Below are positions 1 through 12,335 of a stretch of DNA of 64,000 nucleotides, one piece after another. The stretch's first letter is position 1. Each line of letters starts with the position of its first letter. The DNA lies in the NCBI GenBank assembly GCA_020466095.1, contig CM035807.1, positions 17,648,985 to 17,712,984 on the forward strand. Direction: 5' to 3'. The position numbers and the translations under genes were made by a program. The DNA is from Chlorops oryzae (Eukaryota > Arthropoda > Insecta > Diptera > Chloropidae). Below the pieces are notes generated by a model that did no database searches, was not told the origin of the DNA, and saw only the letters and a program-made list of their open reading frames with translations.

Positions 1-2955
1 AATGACATTTCCTGCAGGGTTTTTGAGAATTTTTTTTCTTAAATGGTTCTTAGGTCCTAAAGAAAATTCCTGTGGAAAAAGAATCCTGGAAATTCCACGC
101 TTTCCTCTATTTGAAGCACTTTTTGAATTTTCCTTACCCGTGGAAAATAATAAAATTTTATTCATTGCAAAGTGTGCTGGACGTTCAAAAGAAAGCATAC
201 TTACCGACGAAGTTCTCGAAAAAAAATCTCTAGCCTTCGAGAAACAATGATGCCCGAGAAATTTGGTTTTTCAGTGCAAAAAATTCGTCTGATTCACCAG
301 GCGAACAGGAAAAAACAGAAGGTGGAAACCAAAATTTCAAAAGCTTATATCTCGGAAACTACTGGGGATTTTTGGGGTTTTGAAATTTTGGTTTTTTTTT
401 TGTATATTTTTTGAAGTTTTTTTTTGGAATTTTCATTTTGGCGGGAAAATAAAGCCGTTATATTTTTTTGAATTAAGTTTCTTTTTCGGGTTTAACTGTC
501 TCAAAATGACATTTCTACAGGGTTTTTTGAAAAATTTTTTTTTCCAAAATGGTTCATCAGATCCTAAAGAAAAATTCCCATGGAGAGAAAGTTCTGGAAA
601 ATTTCCGTTTTCCACCTATTTGAAGCACTTTTCGCGTTTTCCTTACCCGTGGAAATATGAAAATTTTATTCATGGCAAAGTGTGCTAGAGGCTCTAAAGA
701 ATGCATACTTACCGTCGAAGTTTCCAAAAAGTCTTTAGTTATCGAGAAAATCATATGTATGTCTAAGAAATGCGGAGCTCAATTCCAAAAAAATCGTCTG
801 GTTCACCAGGCGAACAGGAAAAACAGAAGGTGGAAACCAAAATTTTAAATGCTTATATCTCGGAAACTACTGGGAATTTTGGGGTTTTGAAAATTTTGGT
901 TTTTTTGTAATTTTTTGAAGTTTTTTTGGAATTTTCATTTTGGCGGGAAAATAAAGCCGTTATATTTTTTTGAATTAAGTTTCTTTTTCGGGTTTAACTG
1001 TCTCAAAATGACATTTCCTACAGGGATTTTGAAAATTTTTTTTTCCCTAAATGGTTCATCAGATCCTAAAGAAAATTCCCATGGAGAAAATTCTTGGAAA
1101 ATTCCACGTTTTCCCCCTATTTGAAGCACTTTTCGCGTTTTCCTTACCCGTGGAAATATGAAAATTTTATTCATTGCAAAGTGTGCTAGAGGCTCTAAAG
1201 AATGCATACTTACCGTCGAAGTTTCCAAAAAGTCTTTAGTTATCGAGAAAATCATATGTCTAAGAAATGCGGAGCTCAATTCCAAAAAATTCGTCTGGTT
1301 CACCAGGCGAACAGGAAAAACAGAAGGTGGAAACCAAAATTTCAAATGCTTATATCTCGGAAACTACTGGGAATTTTGGGGTTTTGAAAATTTTGGTTTT
1401 TTTTGTAATTTTTTGAAGTTTTTTTGGAATTTTCATTTTGGCGGGAAAATAAAGCCGTTATATTTTTTTGAATTAAGTTTCTTTTTCGGGTTTAACTGTC
1501 TCAAAATGACATTTCCTACAGGGTTTTTGAAAATTTTTTTTTCCAAAATGGTTCATCAGATCCTAAAGAAAATTCCCATGGAGAAAGTTCCTGGAAAATT
1601 CCACGTTTTCCACCTATTTGAAGCGCTTTTCGCGTTTTCCTTACCCGTGGAAATATGAAAATTTTATTCATGGCAAAGTGTGCTAGAGGCTCAAAAGAAT
1701 GCATACTTACCGCCGAAGTTTCAAAAAAGACTTTAGTTATCGAGAAAATCATATGCCCGAGAAATGCGGATTTCAATACCAAAATTCTTCTGATTCACCA
1801 GGCGACCAGGAAAAACAGAAGGTGGATGCCAAAATTTCAAATGCTTATATCTCGGAAACTACTGGGAATTTTCGGGTTTTGAAAATTTTGGTTTTTTTGT
1901 TATTTTTTGAAGTTTTTTTGAAATTTTCATTTTGGCGGGAAATCAAAGCCGTTATATGTTTTTGAATAAAGTTTCTTTTTCCTGTTTAACTGTCTCAAAA
2001 TGACATTTCCTACAGGGTTTTTGAAAATTTTTTTTTTCTAAATGGTTCCTCAGATCCTAAAGAAAATTCCCATGGAGAAAATTCCTGGAAAAATTCACGC
2101 TTTCCCCCTATTTGAAGCACTTTTTGCATTTTCCTTACCCGTGAAAATATTAAAATTTTATTCATTGCAAAGTGTGATGGGGGCTCAAAAGAATGCATAC
2201 TTACCGCCGAAGTTTCAAAAAAGACTTTAGTTATCGAGAAAATCATATGCCCAAGAAATGCGGATTTCAATTCCAAAAAATTCGTCTGATTCACTAGGCG
2301 AACAGGAAAAACAGAAGGTGGATGCCAAAATTTTAAATGCTTATATCTCGGAAACTACTGGGAATTTTCGGGTTTTGAAAATTTTGGTTTTTTTGTTATT
2401 TTTTGAAGTTTTTTTTGGAAATATTATTTTCGCGAGAAAATAAAGCCGTTATATTTTTTTGAATAAAATTTTGTTTTTCGGGTTTAACTGTCTCAAAATG
2501 ACATTTCCTACAAGGTTTTTGAAAATTTTGTTTTTCTAAATGATTTCTCAGATCCTAAAGAAAATTCCCATGGAGAAAAATCCTGGAAAATTCCACACTT
2601 TTCCCCTATTTGAAGCACTTTTTGCATTTTCCTTACCCGTGGAAATATTTAAAATTTATTCATTGCAAAGTGTGCTGGAGGCTCAAAAAGAAGAATACTT
2701 ACCATTGAAGTTCTTGAAAAAAAAATCTAGCCTTCGAGAAAAAATGATGCCCGAGAAATGCGGATTTCAGTACAAAAATTCGTCTGATTCACTAGGCGAA
2801 CAGGCAAAGCAGAAAGTGGATGCCATAATTTGAAGTAGTGATATCTCGGAAACTACTGGGGACTTTTGGGTTTTGAAAATTTTGTTTTTTTTTTTGGTTA
2901 TTTTTTGAAGATTTTTTTTTTGAAATATTATTTCGGCGGGAAAATAAAGCCGTTT
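1..2955. repeat. Tandem satellite array, ~500-bp unit, about six copies
   Basis: A unit beginning AATGACATTTCCTACAGG recurs at 1, 505, 1007, 1505, 1999 and 2497, giving spacings of 504, 502, 498, 494 and 498. The copies differ mainly in homopolymer length and scattered substitutions. Adjacent copies starting at 505 and 1007 share variants such as GCGGAGCTCAATTCC that the later copies lack, so amplification was local. The array enters from the left edge and ends near 2955, where the unit text GGCGGGAAAATAAAGCCGTT passes into unique DNA. Open frames of 60-166 codons in it shift between copies, and I read none as a gene. Function unknown; it resembles ordinary satellite DNA. Confidence 0.95.
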
Positions 2956-2958
2956 AAT
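2953..2958 (-). terminator. Candidate polyadenylation signal of the serine protease
   Basis: ATTAAA on the minus strand, about 85 nt past the stop codon and exactly where unique DNA meets the satellite array. A short 3' UTR is typical of such genes. No canonical AATAAA is nearer on this strand. Confidence 0.4.
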
Positions 2959-3042
2959 CGATGGTAGCTCCAAAACCAGAGCTGAGAAAAAATTTTCAAA
3001 TATGTTCCTTATGTCACCAAAACCACCTTAATCCAAAGCTCC

Positions 3043-3375
3043 TTACGAAATTGCGGCAACAAAACCACTGTAAGCTAGTGTAATATTATTGATCCATTGA
3101 ATGTAGTGGGACACTTTTGTGAAGACGGCAGGATATGGATATATCGCGCAAGGGATCATTCCCCACGAAACAATTCCAACTTGAATGAGGCCATATCCCG
3201 TGTCGTGAAGTAAAGGTCCACCACTATCTCCATTGCACGCACCTTTTCCACCCTCATCGACGCCTCCACATATTTGATCAGATGTAACAGCTCCATGGTG
3301 ACGTGTGAAACATTCCTCGTCTGAATATATTTTTAGATCAACCTCTTGGAGAGTCTTTTGGATATAACCTCCAGT
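3043..3375 (-). CDS. Serine protease exon 3
   Basis: Acceptor gaatatag precedes ACTGGAGGT. It encodes 110 residues with the catalytic Ser (NGDSGGP), the pocket-forming SWG and the C-terminal helix (HYIQWINNI), and stops at TAA (3045-3043). Confidence 0.94.
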   Translation of the reverse strand, partial: TGGYIQKTLQEVDLKIYSDEECFTRHHGAVTSDQICGGVDEGGKGACNGDSGGPLLHDTGYGLIQVGIVSWGMIPCAIYPYPAVFTKVSHYIQWINNITLAYSGFVAAIS

Positions 3376-3984
3376 CTATATTCAAAACAAAAAGAATTTA
3401 TCTTTAGATTGTGATTTCAAGGGATTAAAAACTTCGACTACTCACCTTATTTCGACCCCAACCGATTAGAACTCCAGATGCTCCCTCAGCTGTTTGAGGA
3501 ATTTCGAAATTTTTTGGTGCAAGTTTGACTGGTGCCAACGTCTTGTAGTTGAAAATAGCAGTTGCCGCTAATTCCAATAGAGCAATATCATTGGCATATG
3601 ATTTTGATGGATCGTAATTCTCATGCATGTGAATTCTCTTGACCTGAGCAACATTTGGACCCGATTGGTCGACATTCGTCACAGCATATTGAATTTTTAT
3701 TGAGCTTGCGGTTCGTTCATCAACACAGTGTGCAGCTGTTAATACCCAACGTGGCGAAATAAAAGTACAACCGCATGAATGTGAACCAGAAGATGAACGA
3801 AGCGATGCCTAGTATTTTGAACTGAATGAATTGAATAAACCCTTTGTCACACAATTCGACTTACAATGAAAGGATATCGCGTTATTTGTGAGTCCGTGCC
3901 ATTAACAACTCGTGATCCGTGGTTCGGGAAACAGAACGCCACTCCAACAAGAGGTAATAATAACAAGAAATTTTTAATCCTCAT
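3043..3984 (-). CDS. Secreted chymotrypsin-like serine protease (S1A), three exons, 271 aa
   Basis: Three exons (3984-3865, 3808-3446, 3375-3043) join in phase 0 with GT/AG introns of 56 and 70 bp to give 271 residues. Residues 1-18 form a signal peptide (hydrophobic LLLLPLVGVAF). A seven-residue propeptide ends at Arg25, before the new N-terminus VVNG (26-29), the usual S1 activation site. The catalytic triad is His67 (in TAAHC), Asp114 (in NDIALL) and Ser212 (in GDSGGP). Cysteine pairs 52-68, 183-197 and 208-237 match the three conserved disulfides. The residue six before Ser212, which sets S1 specificity, is Gly206 and not Asp, and SWG follows, so chymotrypsin-like rather than trypsin-like cleavage is expected. 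An extra cysteine, Cys54, replaces the usual Gly of the CGG motif. Length is normal for a single-domain insect digestive-type protease. Tissue and substrate are not shown by sequence. Confidence 0.95.
3446..3808 (-). CDS. Serine protease exon 2
   Basis: Acceptor ..atactag precedes GCATCGCTTCG; the donor is gtgagt after AATAAG. It encodes 121 residues carrying the catalytic His (TAAHC) and Asp (ANDIALL), ending at GWGRNK. Phase 0 at both ends. Confidence 0.94.
3865..3984 (-). CDS. Serine protease exon 1
   Basis: Begins at ATG (3984-3982) and ends ..CCTTTCATT before the donor gtaagt. It encodes 40 residues: the signal peptide, the short propeptide, the RVVNG activation site and the first strand of the protease domain. 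The downstream intron is 56 bp. Confidence 0.93.
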
Positions 3985-4045
3985 TGTGGCGTTTAGTTTC
4001 GCTCAAAGCCACTGCTAGTATTGGATTAACAATGCAAAATTAAAC

Positions 4046-4053
4046 TTTATATA
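4046..4053 (-). promoter_or_regulatory. TATA box of the serine protease gene
   Basis: On the minus strand TATATAAA lies about 62 bp upstream of the ATG. A weak initiator-like GCAGTG sits about 40 bp downstream of the TATA start, near 4010-4015. Position and match are good for a single TATA-type insect promoter; the exact start site is inferred. Confidence 0.6.
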
Positions 4054-4252
4054 AACTTGTCCCCATTATCTAAATCACACGTAGCGTCGATCGATTCGAT
4101 AACAGGTGTCCGCATAACAAGTAAAGATTTATTTACAACTTCTTCAATCAATATTTTTATCTTTGAACAAACGTTAATTTTTCCAGCTTGATTTATTTAA
4201 AAGCAGCAGAAGTTATTTAGAAATAAAAAAAAATCCCTGCTCAAATACACTA

Positions 4253-4467
4253 AGGGTGTTCACGTGGGATTGGTTATCGGGTTATGTGGTAAAAATTGAA
4301 AAATTTATATTTGTTTTGGAATTTTTCGTAAAATGATCCAAAGGAAAACAATATTCGAGTTGAAAATTTTAACTAAGATTTGGTAAAGCTCACTTAGTAA
4401 AGTTAACTTCGTAGGTAGTTTTCAATTTTTTACTATAGCCCGATAGCCAATCCCCCGTTAACACCCT
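4253..4467. mobile_element. MITE with ~50-bp terminal inverted repeats, TA target site
   Basis: The left end AGGGTGTTCACGTGGGATTGG is mirrored by the right end, whose reverse complement starts AGGGTGTTAACGGGGGATTGG, and similarity continues for about 50 bp through TTGAAAA. TA flanks both ends (4251-4252, 4468-4469), as for Tc1/mariner-type elements. At 215 bp there is no room for a transposase. Confidence 0.8.
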
Positions 4468-7400
4468 TACTGTAAAGTTTGAATCTCATAAATAAACGTC
4501 ACAAAGTTTTATTGCTTTCCATAAGTTTTGGTAGATTTCAATACCTAGAGCACGAATTAGAGTTTTTAAACAAAGAATATAATGAAAATTGATAACAACC
4601 AATATTTATGACGGGGACCTGAATTGCGAGGAATACTCAAATACTGGGAATCACGCTGCAGTGTCGAAGGGTCTATTGACAGTTTTTTGCCGTGATAACG
4701 TCTATTAAATCGATGATGCTCAGCATCTTTTTATAGGTTTTATAGGTCGCTGCTCGCATTCCTTATAACGTCTATAATTTTAAGTTAATTAAATGTTTTT
4801 ATTTACTTTATTTTAATTTTGTTATTTGTGTTTTGTTGAATGTTTAACAAGCAAACAAAAATTCAGTTGAATCTTAAGGTTTTCGAAACTTGTTTCTACT
4901 GTCCGCCATTTGTTTTTCAATAGAATTAATTAATTTTTATAGGGACGATAACGAAAGGCCTTCGTATAGTCTTTAAGCAACGACTTCTCATAACAAAGTC
5001 TATGTTGACTCTGTTATCTGCTGACACTTGCAATATAAACTCAAGTTCAAGTTTACTTTTCTTTTAACTTTAGTGCTCAACCCCCTACTAACGGCATTTA
5101 CTCAGACAAAAAGATCATTAGAAAAATCAAACCAATACGAATGCCCTCTTTATCGTCTTTAAATTCAATTCATAAAACGTTCGAAAGCGCGAAACTTAAC
5201 AGCACCTTCTATACAAAAACAACCCTCATTGCTTCTGTTAAACTTAACGGTAAACTGTTAACATTATCCGCTGATAACTGTTAGCTCTTTGGTGCAAATG
5301 AACATAGTTTTATACTGTACTGTACTGTACTGCATAAAAATCAGCCTTTATTTTACAGACGGGTCCGGTGCGAACATACTGTTATTTAACTGTTCAACAG
5401 TCATATTTTTGCAGAGAGATATATCTAAAGGACTAAAAATTATTTTCTTTCGACTCTTAAGTTCACTGAAACATTAAAATTATAAACTCGTTCATTTAAA
5501 ATTGACAAAATGCCACTTGATAGTTTACTAACTGATTTGTATTCCCGTAATGTATGTAGATATATGTTAGTTTTGTATATATAACAAAATGGAAGTTTCT
5601 ATTGGAAAAACAGGATTGTTGACTCTAATGTTGAAATTAATGTTGAAAGTTGCACTGTGATATGAGGGACAGTAAATGACACAAGACACATGTTGCTATT
5701 GTCTTTGCTTACTTAATTTTTTTGTCATGAGAGACAGTTACATAAAATCTGTTATGGTTTTGAGGGAGGTACCTTCGAATGTTCAAAAACACGCATTTAA
5801 TATTGTTTCTGTTCTGTCACAAAAAGCACTTATATTTATAATGTGATATGTAAGGAATTCGGTATGGTTTCCAAAGCAAAACATGTCATACAACATGCAA
5901 ATGCGCGTACTTTACACAAATAGACCATAATACTTTCTTTTAAGCTATGTTTTCACTCCATGTTTTCTCAGTAATTCTGTAATAACTGGGATATTATAGA
6001 CATAAAAAAAAACTCAATATGAATAAGATGCATATGAGGTTTTCATTGATCTTATAATCATTTTTTACATAGAAAAAATGAGATTTAAGTCCCTTTTGAT
6101 CATATTTTTCAAAACGCGACTTAATTTTTCCTATCTTTTAAGTAACTATGTTTATGTAATTTTTGGTTCAAAATACCGTGCAGAAAGAAGTAACTCTACG
6201 TTGAATATGAACAGTCAAACTATTTTCACAGATAAAGTGGAAGAAAATGCAAGAAAATTATACGAAAAAAAGTCCAGAAATATTCAGACAATTTTAATGC
6301 TCTTACATACAAACTTAGTCGTCTTCGTTTGCTATTCTTGTGCGAAAATAACTTTTCGTAGCAAATTGTGCCACAGAGTTTTGTATAGTCAGAAATTATA
6401 AAAGCAAAGAAACAAGAGGAGACAAAAAATAAAATCAAATAATGTTAGTTAAAAAAGTTGAGTCTTAAAATGGAAATATTTTTTATCTCTCTTTCTCTCT
6501 TTTCTATTTATAATGACGATTCACATACATAGGTACACATTTTATTGTCTACAGTTTCTTTAAAATTAGTAATGTTTCTGTGGAACAAAAAAGAAAACCG
6601 TAGCACGGAGGGGAGAGAAAAGGGGAGAGTAACTACCACAACATTGTAATTTGTACAATTGCTCGTAAAACTTTTAAGTTGCGTTAAGGTATGTCTAAAT
6701 TTATTACTAGACACAATTTATAGAGCATATTCTATGTTGCTTAACTCAATTGTAACATGTTTTGTGTGTTGGTAAATATATTGCTGTAGTAGCTACACAA
6801 TATCTCTCGCACAAAATTGGTCAGCCAAAGGTATAACTTAAGACTTAAACAATTACTTAAAGATAATAAAGACACTTCAGTCAAATTACAAGGTACAAGC
6901 AGTTTTTATTGCTCTTAAAATTGCATTTTATTCACTGTCTGCAACCAAAGCCGACACTGTCTCTTTTGTTGCTTTCCTAGAACGTTGTTATCTTTTTTGT
7001 AAAGACATGCCTTTTATGGAACGGTAAGCATTATCAAGTATAATTCCATCAGGTGTAAACAAGCAATAAATGCTTTTCGAAAGTATTTAATCTATGCTTA
7101 AAGGTAAACTGCAGGGAGTTTTATAATGGATAACACAAGTCAAAGGGAGCCGTAAAGCTAAAATAGAATGATGTCCGTTGATCAACCGCTTGGAAGTATG
7201 TATGTATAAGGAAGCTATTTGAAGGATATGAGACACTTTTTTCCGTTTCCAGTAAGCCGAAGGCATTTTTTGTCGCCTTTGAATGCGTTGAGCACCACAA
7301 TCGTGCGATGGAAGAGTAACTCAGACGTGATGCGGTGAGGCTTAAAGCTTATGCTACAGTCAATTTCTTTAGCCTATAGCTAGACTAGGCATTCATAATG

Positions 7401-7497
7401 CTGCATAATTGGTGTAACGTTGAGTTTCCTTTTACAGCATTACAGAGAATAAAAGGAAAATCAAACAAAATAATGAAAAGAAGAATAAAAGAAGCAG

Positions 7498-7524
7498 TCA
7501 TAATTGCTCCGTGAGCAATTATGA
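7498..7524. repeat. Perfect 12-bp hairpin with 3-nt loop
   Basis: TCATAATTGCTC is followed after CGT by its exact reverse complement. It is isolated, with no run of T or tRNA-like context. Probably chance or a remnant of a mobile element. Confidence 0.6.
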
Positions 7525-10500
7525 TTTATACATATTGTAATCTTAGAGATATTCAGGTCTTTGGTCAGCTTTTATAGGTCTTTGAATTGATAATGAGCAG
7601 AAAGCCCTTCATGCCGAAAGGTCCTTTAAAACTATCTCTTACTATGAACAAATCGATTCGCCACATTTTGCTCCAGAAAAAGAGAATCCCACTTTCTTAT
7701 CAGCATTTCGAAAACTTTAAAATTAAAATTAATGTTCAATTCCTTGAAGGCAATTCATCTCGCATCACTTCCCATCGGCTTTACTCGAATTCATTTGGGC
7801 ACTCGTTGTCAAAAGTTTTTTTAAACTTTAATTAAACCAATTTTTTTTTTTTGAAGTTTTACAATATCAGCAGATTTTATGCAACAGCTGCAGAATTATT
7901 GCTCTTTTATGCACTTTCTTATACTCTAATCAATTGTGAAATCTCAGCTAAAAGGAAAACAATAGTCGACAAATGCTTGATTTTTTAATTTAACTCTTAG
8001 CTAAGTGATATTTTCAATGAACTTTTTAGTGTCCCACAAATTTCTTAAGCAATAATTATTATGAATGTGTAACGAAACGGTTGACTTTATATGCCTTATT
8101 ATACAGTTTCGATACATTATAGATTATAATAACAAGCTGATAAATGTAACAATAAATAATATTTTATCACTAATACATTGACAATTTAAGTTTCTTGGAA
8201 ATGTACAAAACAGCTTTAAATCGTTTTAATATTTATTTTAATAAACCGCTTTGTTGATTATATTTGAATTTAGGCTAAAAAGATTGCCACACACTGAGAT
8301 CTATCAATAGCGCCATGCTTTGTTATTTACACATTGACATAAACAAGCCATTAATCATACTAAGATATATTCTTACTGAGAGCTTTTAGATATTTCTCTA
8401 TAATGCAGCTGGCATTAGGATAAGAAAATTGTCATATTTTCTGCAAGCAAGAGAAATCTTTGTGATATATTATGCGAATTAATATGACTAAAATTCAAAT
8501 AAAATATAGCAAAAGTATATGAACTGGAGTCGAACGATGGATAGGGGGGAAAAAATGGTGACATGTTAAAATCTAAAAATTTCCCAAATCATAAAAGTTT
8601 ATGAATATGAGATCAAAGAAAAAGTAGACCGATATTTACATATTTCCTACCCATTTGAAACGAAGACCTGAATTATTAGGTATTTGTTTAAAATATTTTC
8701 GGATTTTTATTTTTAGTTTATTTTTGGAGAATTCGATGCCCACAAATAATGCTGCGCTTAAGCCCGGGCAATGAGTAAGAAGGCAACAAACGACCAGAAC
8801 GCCAAGAAGTTAACAAAACTCGTCTGCCAGCTTGTTTTTCCAATCCCTAGTTCTCTTCAGTGCGCTTTTCAGGGAATTCAATAAAAAACTTTATGCATAC
8901 ATATGTGGCTCCGGCAAAAATGTTGAAATGCGAAAAGTGAGCTTTTAAAAAAGTCGTATAGCGATTCAAACTGGCAAACACTACTCGTATATATAATATT
9001 TTGGGAGTGGTAAGTATGCTATTGACAGTGTATACAAAAAGACAGAAAAACATTCATACAGACAGACAGACAGACGGAAAGAAAGGCAGTCGTTTGGCGC
9101 AATATAAAAAGTGTCTTTCATTGTAAGTAGCAAAGTTCGTAGCCAATATTGTGTACCGCCCATATGTACTCAATCCGACTGAGAAGCCTGAAAGAAAAGG
9201 GTTTAAAGAATTTAATAAACAAATTGGAAACTTCTTTCTGAATGCCGTTTTTCCGATGGGGTTCTCACATTCCATACGTTTTAATAGCCACTTCATCGCA
9301 AATACTCTTGAACTTAACGTCGCGACATTTGCTTGTTGCAAAGTTGGATGAATACTTGTGAGCTTAATGCATTTAGTCTGCCTCTTTCAATGCCAAATGA
9401 AGCACAAGTAACAGTATCAACGAGCCTTGTAAATATAAAAACCGATGTTTGTTTGTATATACGTGTCTACTACTATATATAAGTAGAGCTCCCTTACGCC
9501 GAGATATAAATACAAGTGAAGTAGAAAATTAAATTTAAACTCTTCCTAAATTGGATTAAGCGACGATGGCTTGAATGCGATATGGAGCACTGTACGACAG
9601 ATTGGGGGTGGCATAGCCTTTCATTTCAAAGAAGAAATATTAAGGAAGTCTTAAAACTTGTTCAAGATTTTCTTAAAACTTATTTTTAAGAAAATCCTTT
9701 AGAGAAGAGCAAGTTGGGTATGAAAATGACAGATTTCAGTGCCATGCTCTCGTTTATAACAAGCCACTCAATTAAAAGCGCCCATATAAAAAAAAAAAAT
9801 TAATAATAATAAAGCAACCTGCCACCAACATCCACCCACCTTTTACTTTCCTAAACCAACTTTATTCATCGCACATAAACAACTATTTGTAAAACAAAGT
9901 TGATGTACGCCGCAACAAAAAATTTTATTTACTTTTAAGCAGCGCATTTTAAATTTAAGGCCCACACATGGCATCATAAAACCGTAGTTTATTTTATAAA
10001 TCCTCATATGAAAAAGTTTTATTCACCAAAAGGACGAAGAAGAAAAAAATATTTGTCATCTTCTTATATTATTTTGTGTATACTTTTAGGCGCGCAGTAC
10101 ACGTCCTAAACGTATTTGTCTTGCGAACAACTTTGCTTCTTTTTACCCATACGTGTTTGCATAACTTGTGAATTATTTCGACTATTGTGGGTATGACTTG
10201 AAATGTGATTTCAAATATGTTCCTATCCGAAAAGTTAAACACAAAAAAGTTTTGCAAAATATAAGCCGGGTAATGTAATTGATTGCGAGCATTATTTAAG
10301 TTACGTTGCTGTTTGTTATTTTTTATTTTTCTGTATGTAAACACAGGTTTTTGTTTGTTTGCTTGTTTGAATTTACTATACTATTACGTAAAGCTAACCG
10401 AATTTACGTTATTACGCATAAATGAAGCATATTTAACGGAGCTTTAGGTGCTTCATGCTGGCGGATTTAGATAATTTCTATGGGATTATGCTATGCAATT

Positions 10501-10794
10501 AAAGTGATTTCCATGCGCATATTTTTTTAAACAAATATTTAAATTGAAATAGCTGCGTCCACATAGAAATCGTGCACGTTTTTTTACGCACGGTTTGAAA
10601 GACTTTACCCACGCACGCACATGAAATATTTTACAACTGGTCATTTGCAGGCGAGTCTTTTGAAGTCGGCGCTAAATAATTTGGTGCAAAAAAGAACATA
10701 AGCTAATAGTACAGGGAAACCTCCGTCCACCTTTCCCCATACAGTCCTTTTTTTTATGTCTCTAGTTTTCATACGAGGGTCGGAATCAATTTTA

Positions 10795-10998
10795 CAGAGA
10801 AATACATTCTTGTAGACGGCCTCTATGCCGTAATTGGTTGAGATGCCAACTTACTGAGCGACAGGCTCTGGGTTCAGCTCCCAACTTAGGTCCTGAATGT
10901 TTGTCTCGTTTTTTTCTGTTTGTGTTTTAATTTTTTATTTTTTGTATTCTCATTTTTCGTGGTATCATAACGGGCCTATGTGAGGCCCTAACCTACAA
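10795..10998 (+). mobile_element. tRNA-derived SINE (degenerate)
   Basis: The 5' part looks like a tRNA: GGTTGAGATGCC sits where a box A would, and GGGTTCAGCTCCC is close to box B. It ends with TGGTATCATAACGGGCC and CCCTAACCTAC. The 3' domain matches that of the minus-strand SINE at 48556-48796 (TGGTATCACAATGGGCC), although the heads differ. Confidence 0.6.
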
Positions 10999-11307
10999 TC
11001 TTGTATGCAAAGTTTTTTTTGTCAATTAGTACTATAGAAGAGGTTTAACTTTACTAGTAAAGGTTTTGGGTTTTCACTCAAATGTTATTTTTCAATTTTT
11101 TTTTTCCAAAAGTTTGTTCTGTTTTCTGGAAGCTCGACAAATAAACTATAAGTTTCTTTCTATTCTTAGCAATCAGAGTAAAGTTCAAAATCTCTCCATT
11201 TAACCTAAATACTTAACTGGAAACCACATTCAAACCAGCCATTGAATATTTGTACATATAGATGATTCAATGTGTTAAAAGGAAACTGATTTCCTTGATA
11301 TTATCAA

Positions 11308-11718
11308 CTACAGCGTTGAGTAATAATTTAATAAATACATACATATGTACATTAAGTCTAGTCCAAAACACTCCATCCATTCAGAAATGAGGAAATAATG
11401 ACATCTTGCTATAATTCTCAAGTGCATTTGGTTTTCCATGTACTTAACATTTACCATATCCTTCTCGTCATTTAACTTCAAATTCTTTGACGAGCCAGAA
11501 TTAACAACATGGCCGAAAATAATTAGCAATATAGAAAGAAACGGAGTAAATTTAATATTTATTTTCTTCAGAATTACCCTCACGGCTCTCTTGAAATGTT
11601 GATAAGTTAAAAAGTAATTTCCACGAGCTATTTTCACTTCCGGATTTAATTGATTCGAGCTCGAAAATAATGAAAATGCTTTTTCAATTTCCGATTGTGC
11701 CTTCCGAACATTGAACAA
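11308..11718 (-). CDS. Uncharacterised 136-codon open frame (possible exon or small gene)
   Basis: The longest intergenic frame outside repeats. Codon choice looks less random than its neighbours. The middle holds a hydrophobic run (FTPFLSILLIIFGHVV) followed by a polar Lys/Asp-rich stretch. No family is recognised, no Met sits just before the hydrophobic run, and no convincing promoter or splice context is seen. It may be chance. Confidence 0.2.
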   Translation of the reverse strand: MFNVRKAQSEIEKAFSLFSSSNQLNPEVKIARGNYFLTYQHFKRAVRVILKKINIKFTPFLSILLIIFGHVVNSGSSKNLKLNDEKDMVNVKYMENQMHLRIIARCHYFLISEWMECFGLDLMYICMYLLNYYSTL

Positions 11719-12335
11719 ACTACACGTGGAACGACAAAATATAAATTAAATGCTTATTATATTGATTGATTTTTGTGCTTAAATTATATTCTTCCTGAAC
11801 TACAATATCCAAGAACCAGTCAGATTTTCCATGAATAAATTGTAGAACTTTTCCGTTCAAGTTCAAACCTTTTTAACATTCCTGCAAGTCATTCAGCTAA
11901 AATCTGTCAAAGTGATTGATTGTATTCTTGATTGATTTAAGGCCGGCTTGTTTAAAAGTTTTGAGAGCAATTTTGAAAGCAAAATTCAGATACAAAATTT
12001 ATTTGTTCAATCTTGTAATAAGTTCCGATTGTAAACCAAAAAACCAACAAAAAAAAAATTACGAGTCATGAATGCTTACTAATTGGCCTTTGGTTAAGTT
12101 GGTTTTGAATTTGAAGCCCAGGAGAGAAAGAGATGGTCGGAGTTTTGCATTCGAATTGGTTTTTTAGCACGGTCACTATTTTTGATTGGAACTCTCAAAT
12201 ATATATGTATATATAAATATATTTGAATTTAATTTCGGTTCAAATAGATCCAAATTAAAGCAACATAAGGGGTTGTTCTTATCGGAACCCGAAGTTTTCG
12301 TCGGCGATTATGAGCTGTAACTTTTTTAATACTAA

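Noticed and set aside
1158..1658. 166-codon frame inside the satellite array
   Set aside because: Frames in the array change length and phase between copies and show no conserved protein, so they follow from the repeat.
9054..9341. 95-codon minus-strand frame near a GACA microsatellite
   Set aside because: No family resemblance, overlapping frames on both strands, simple-repeat sequence at its end.
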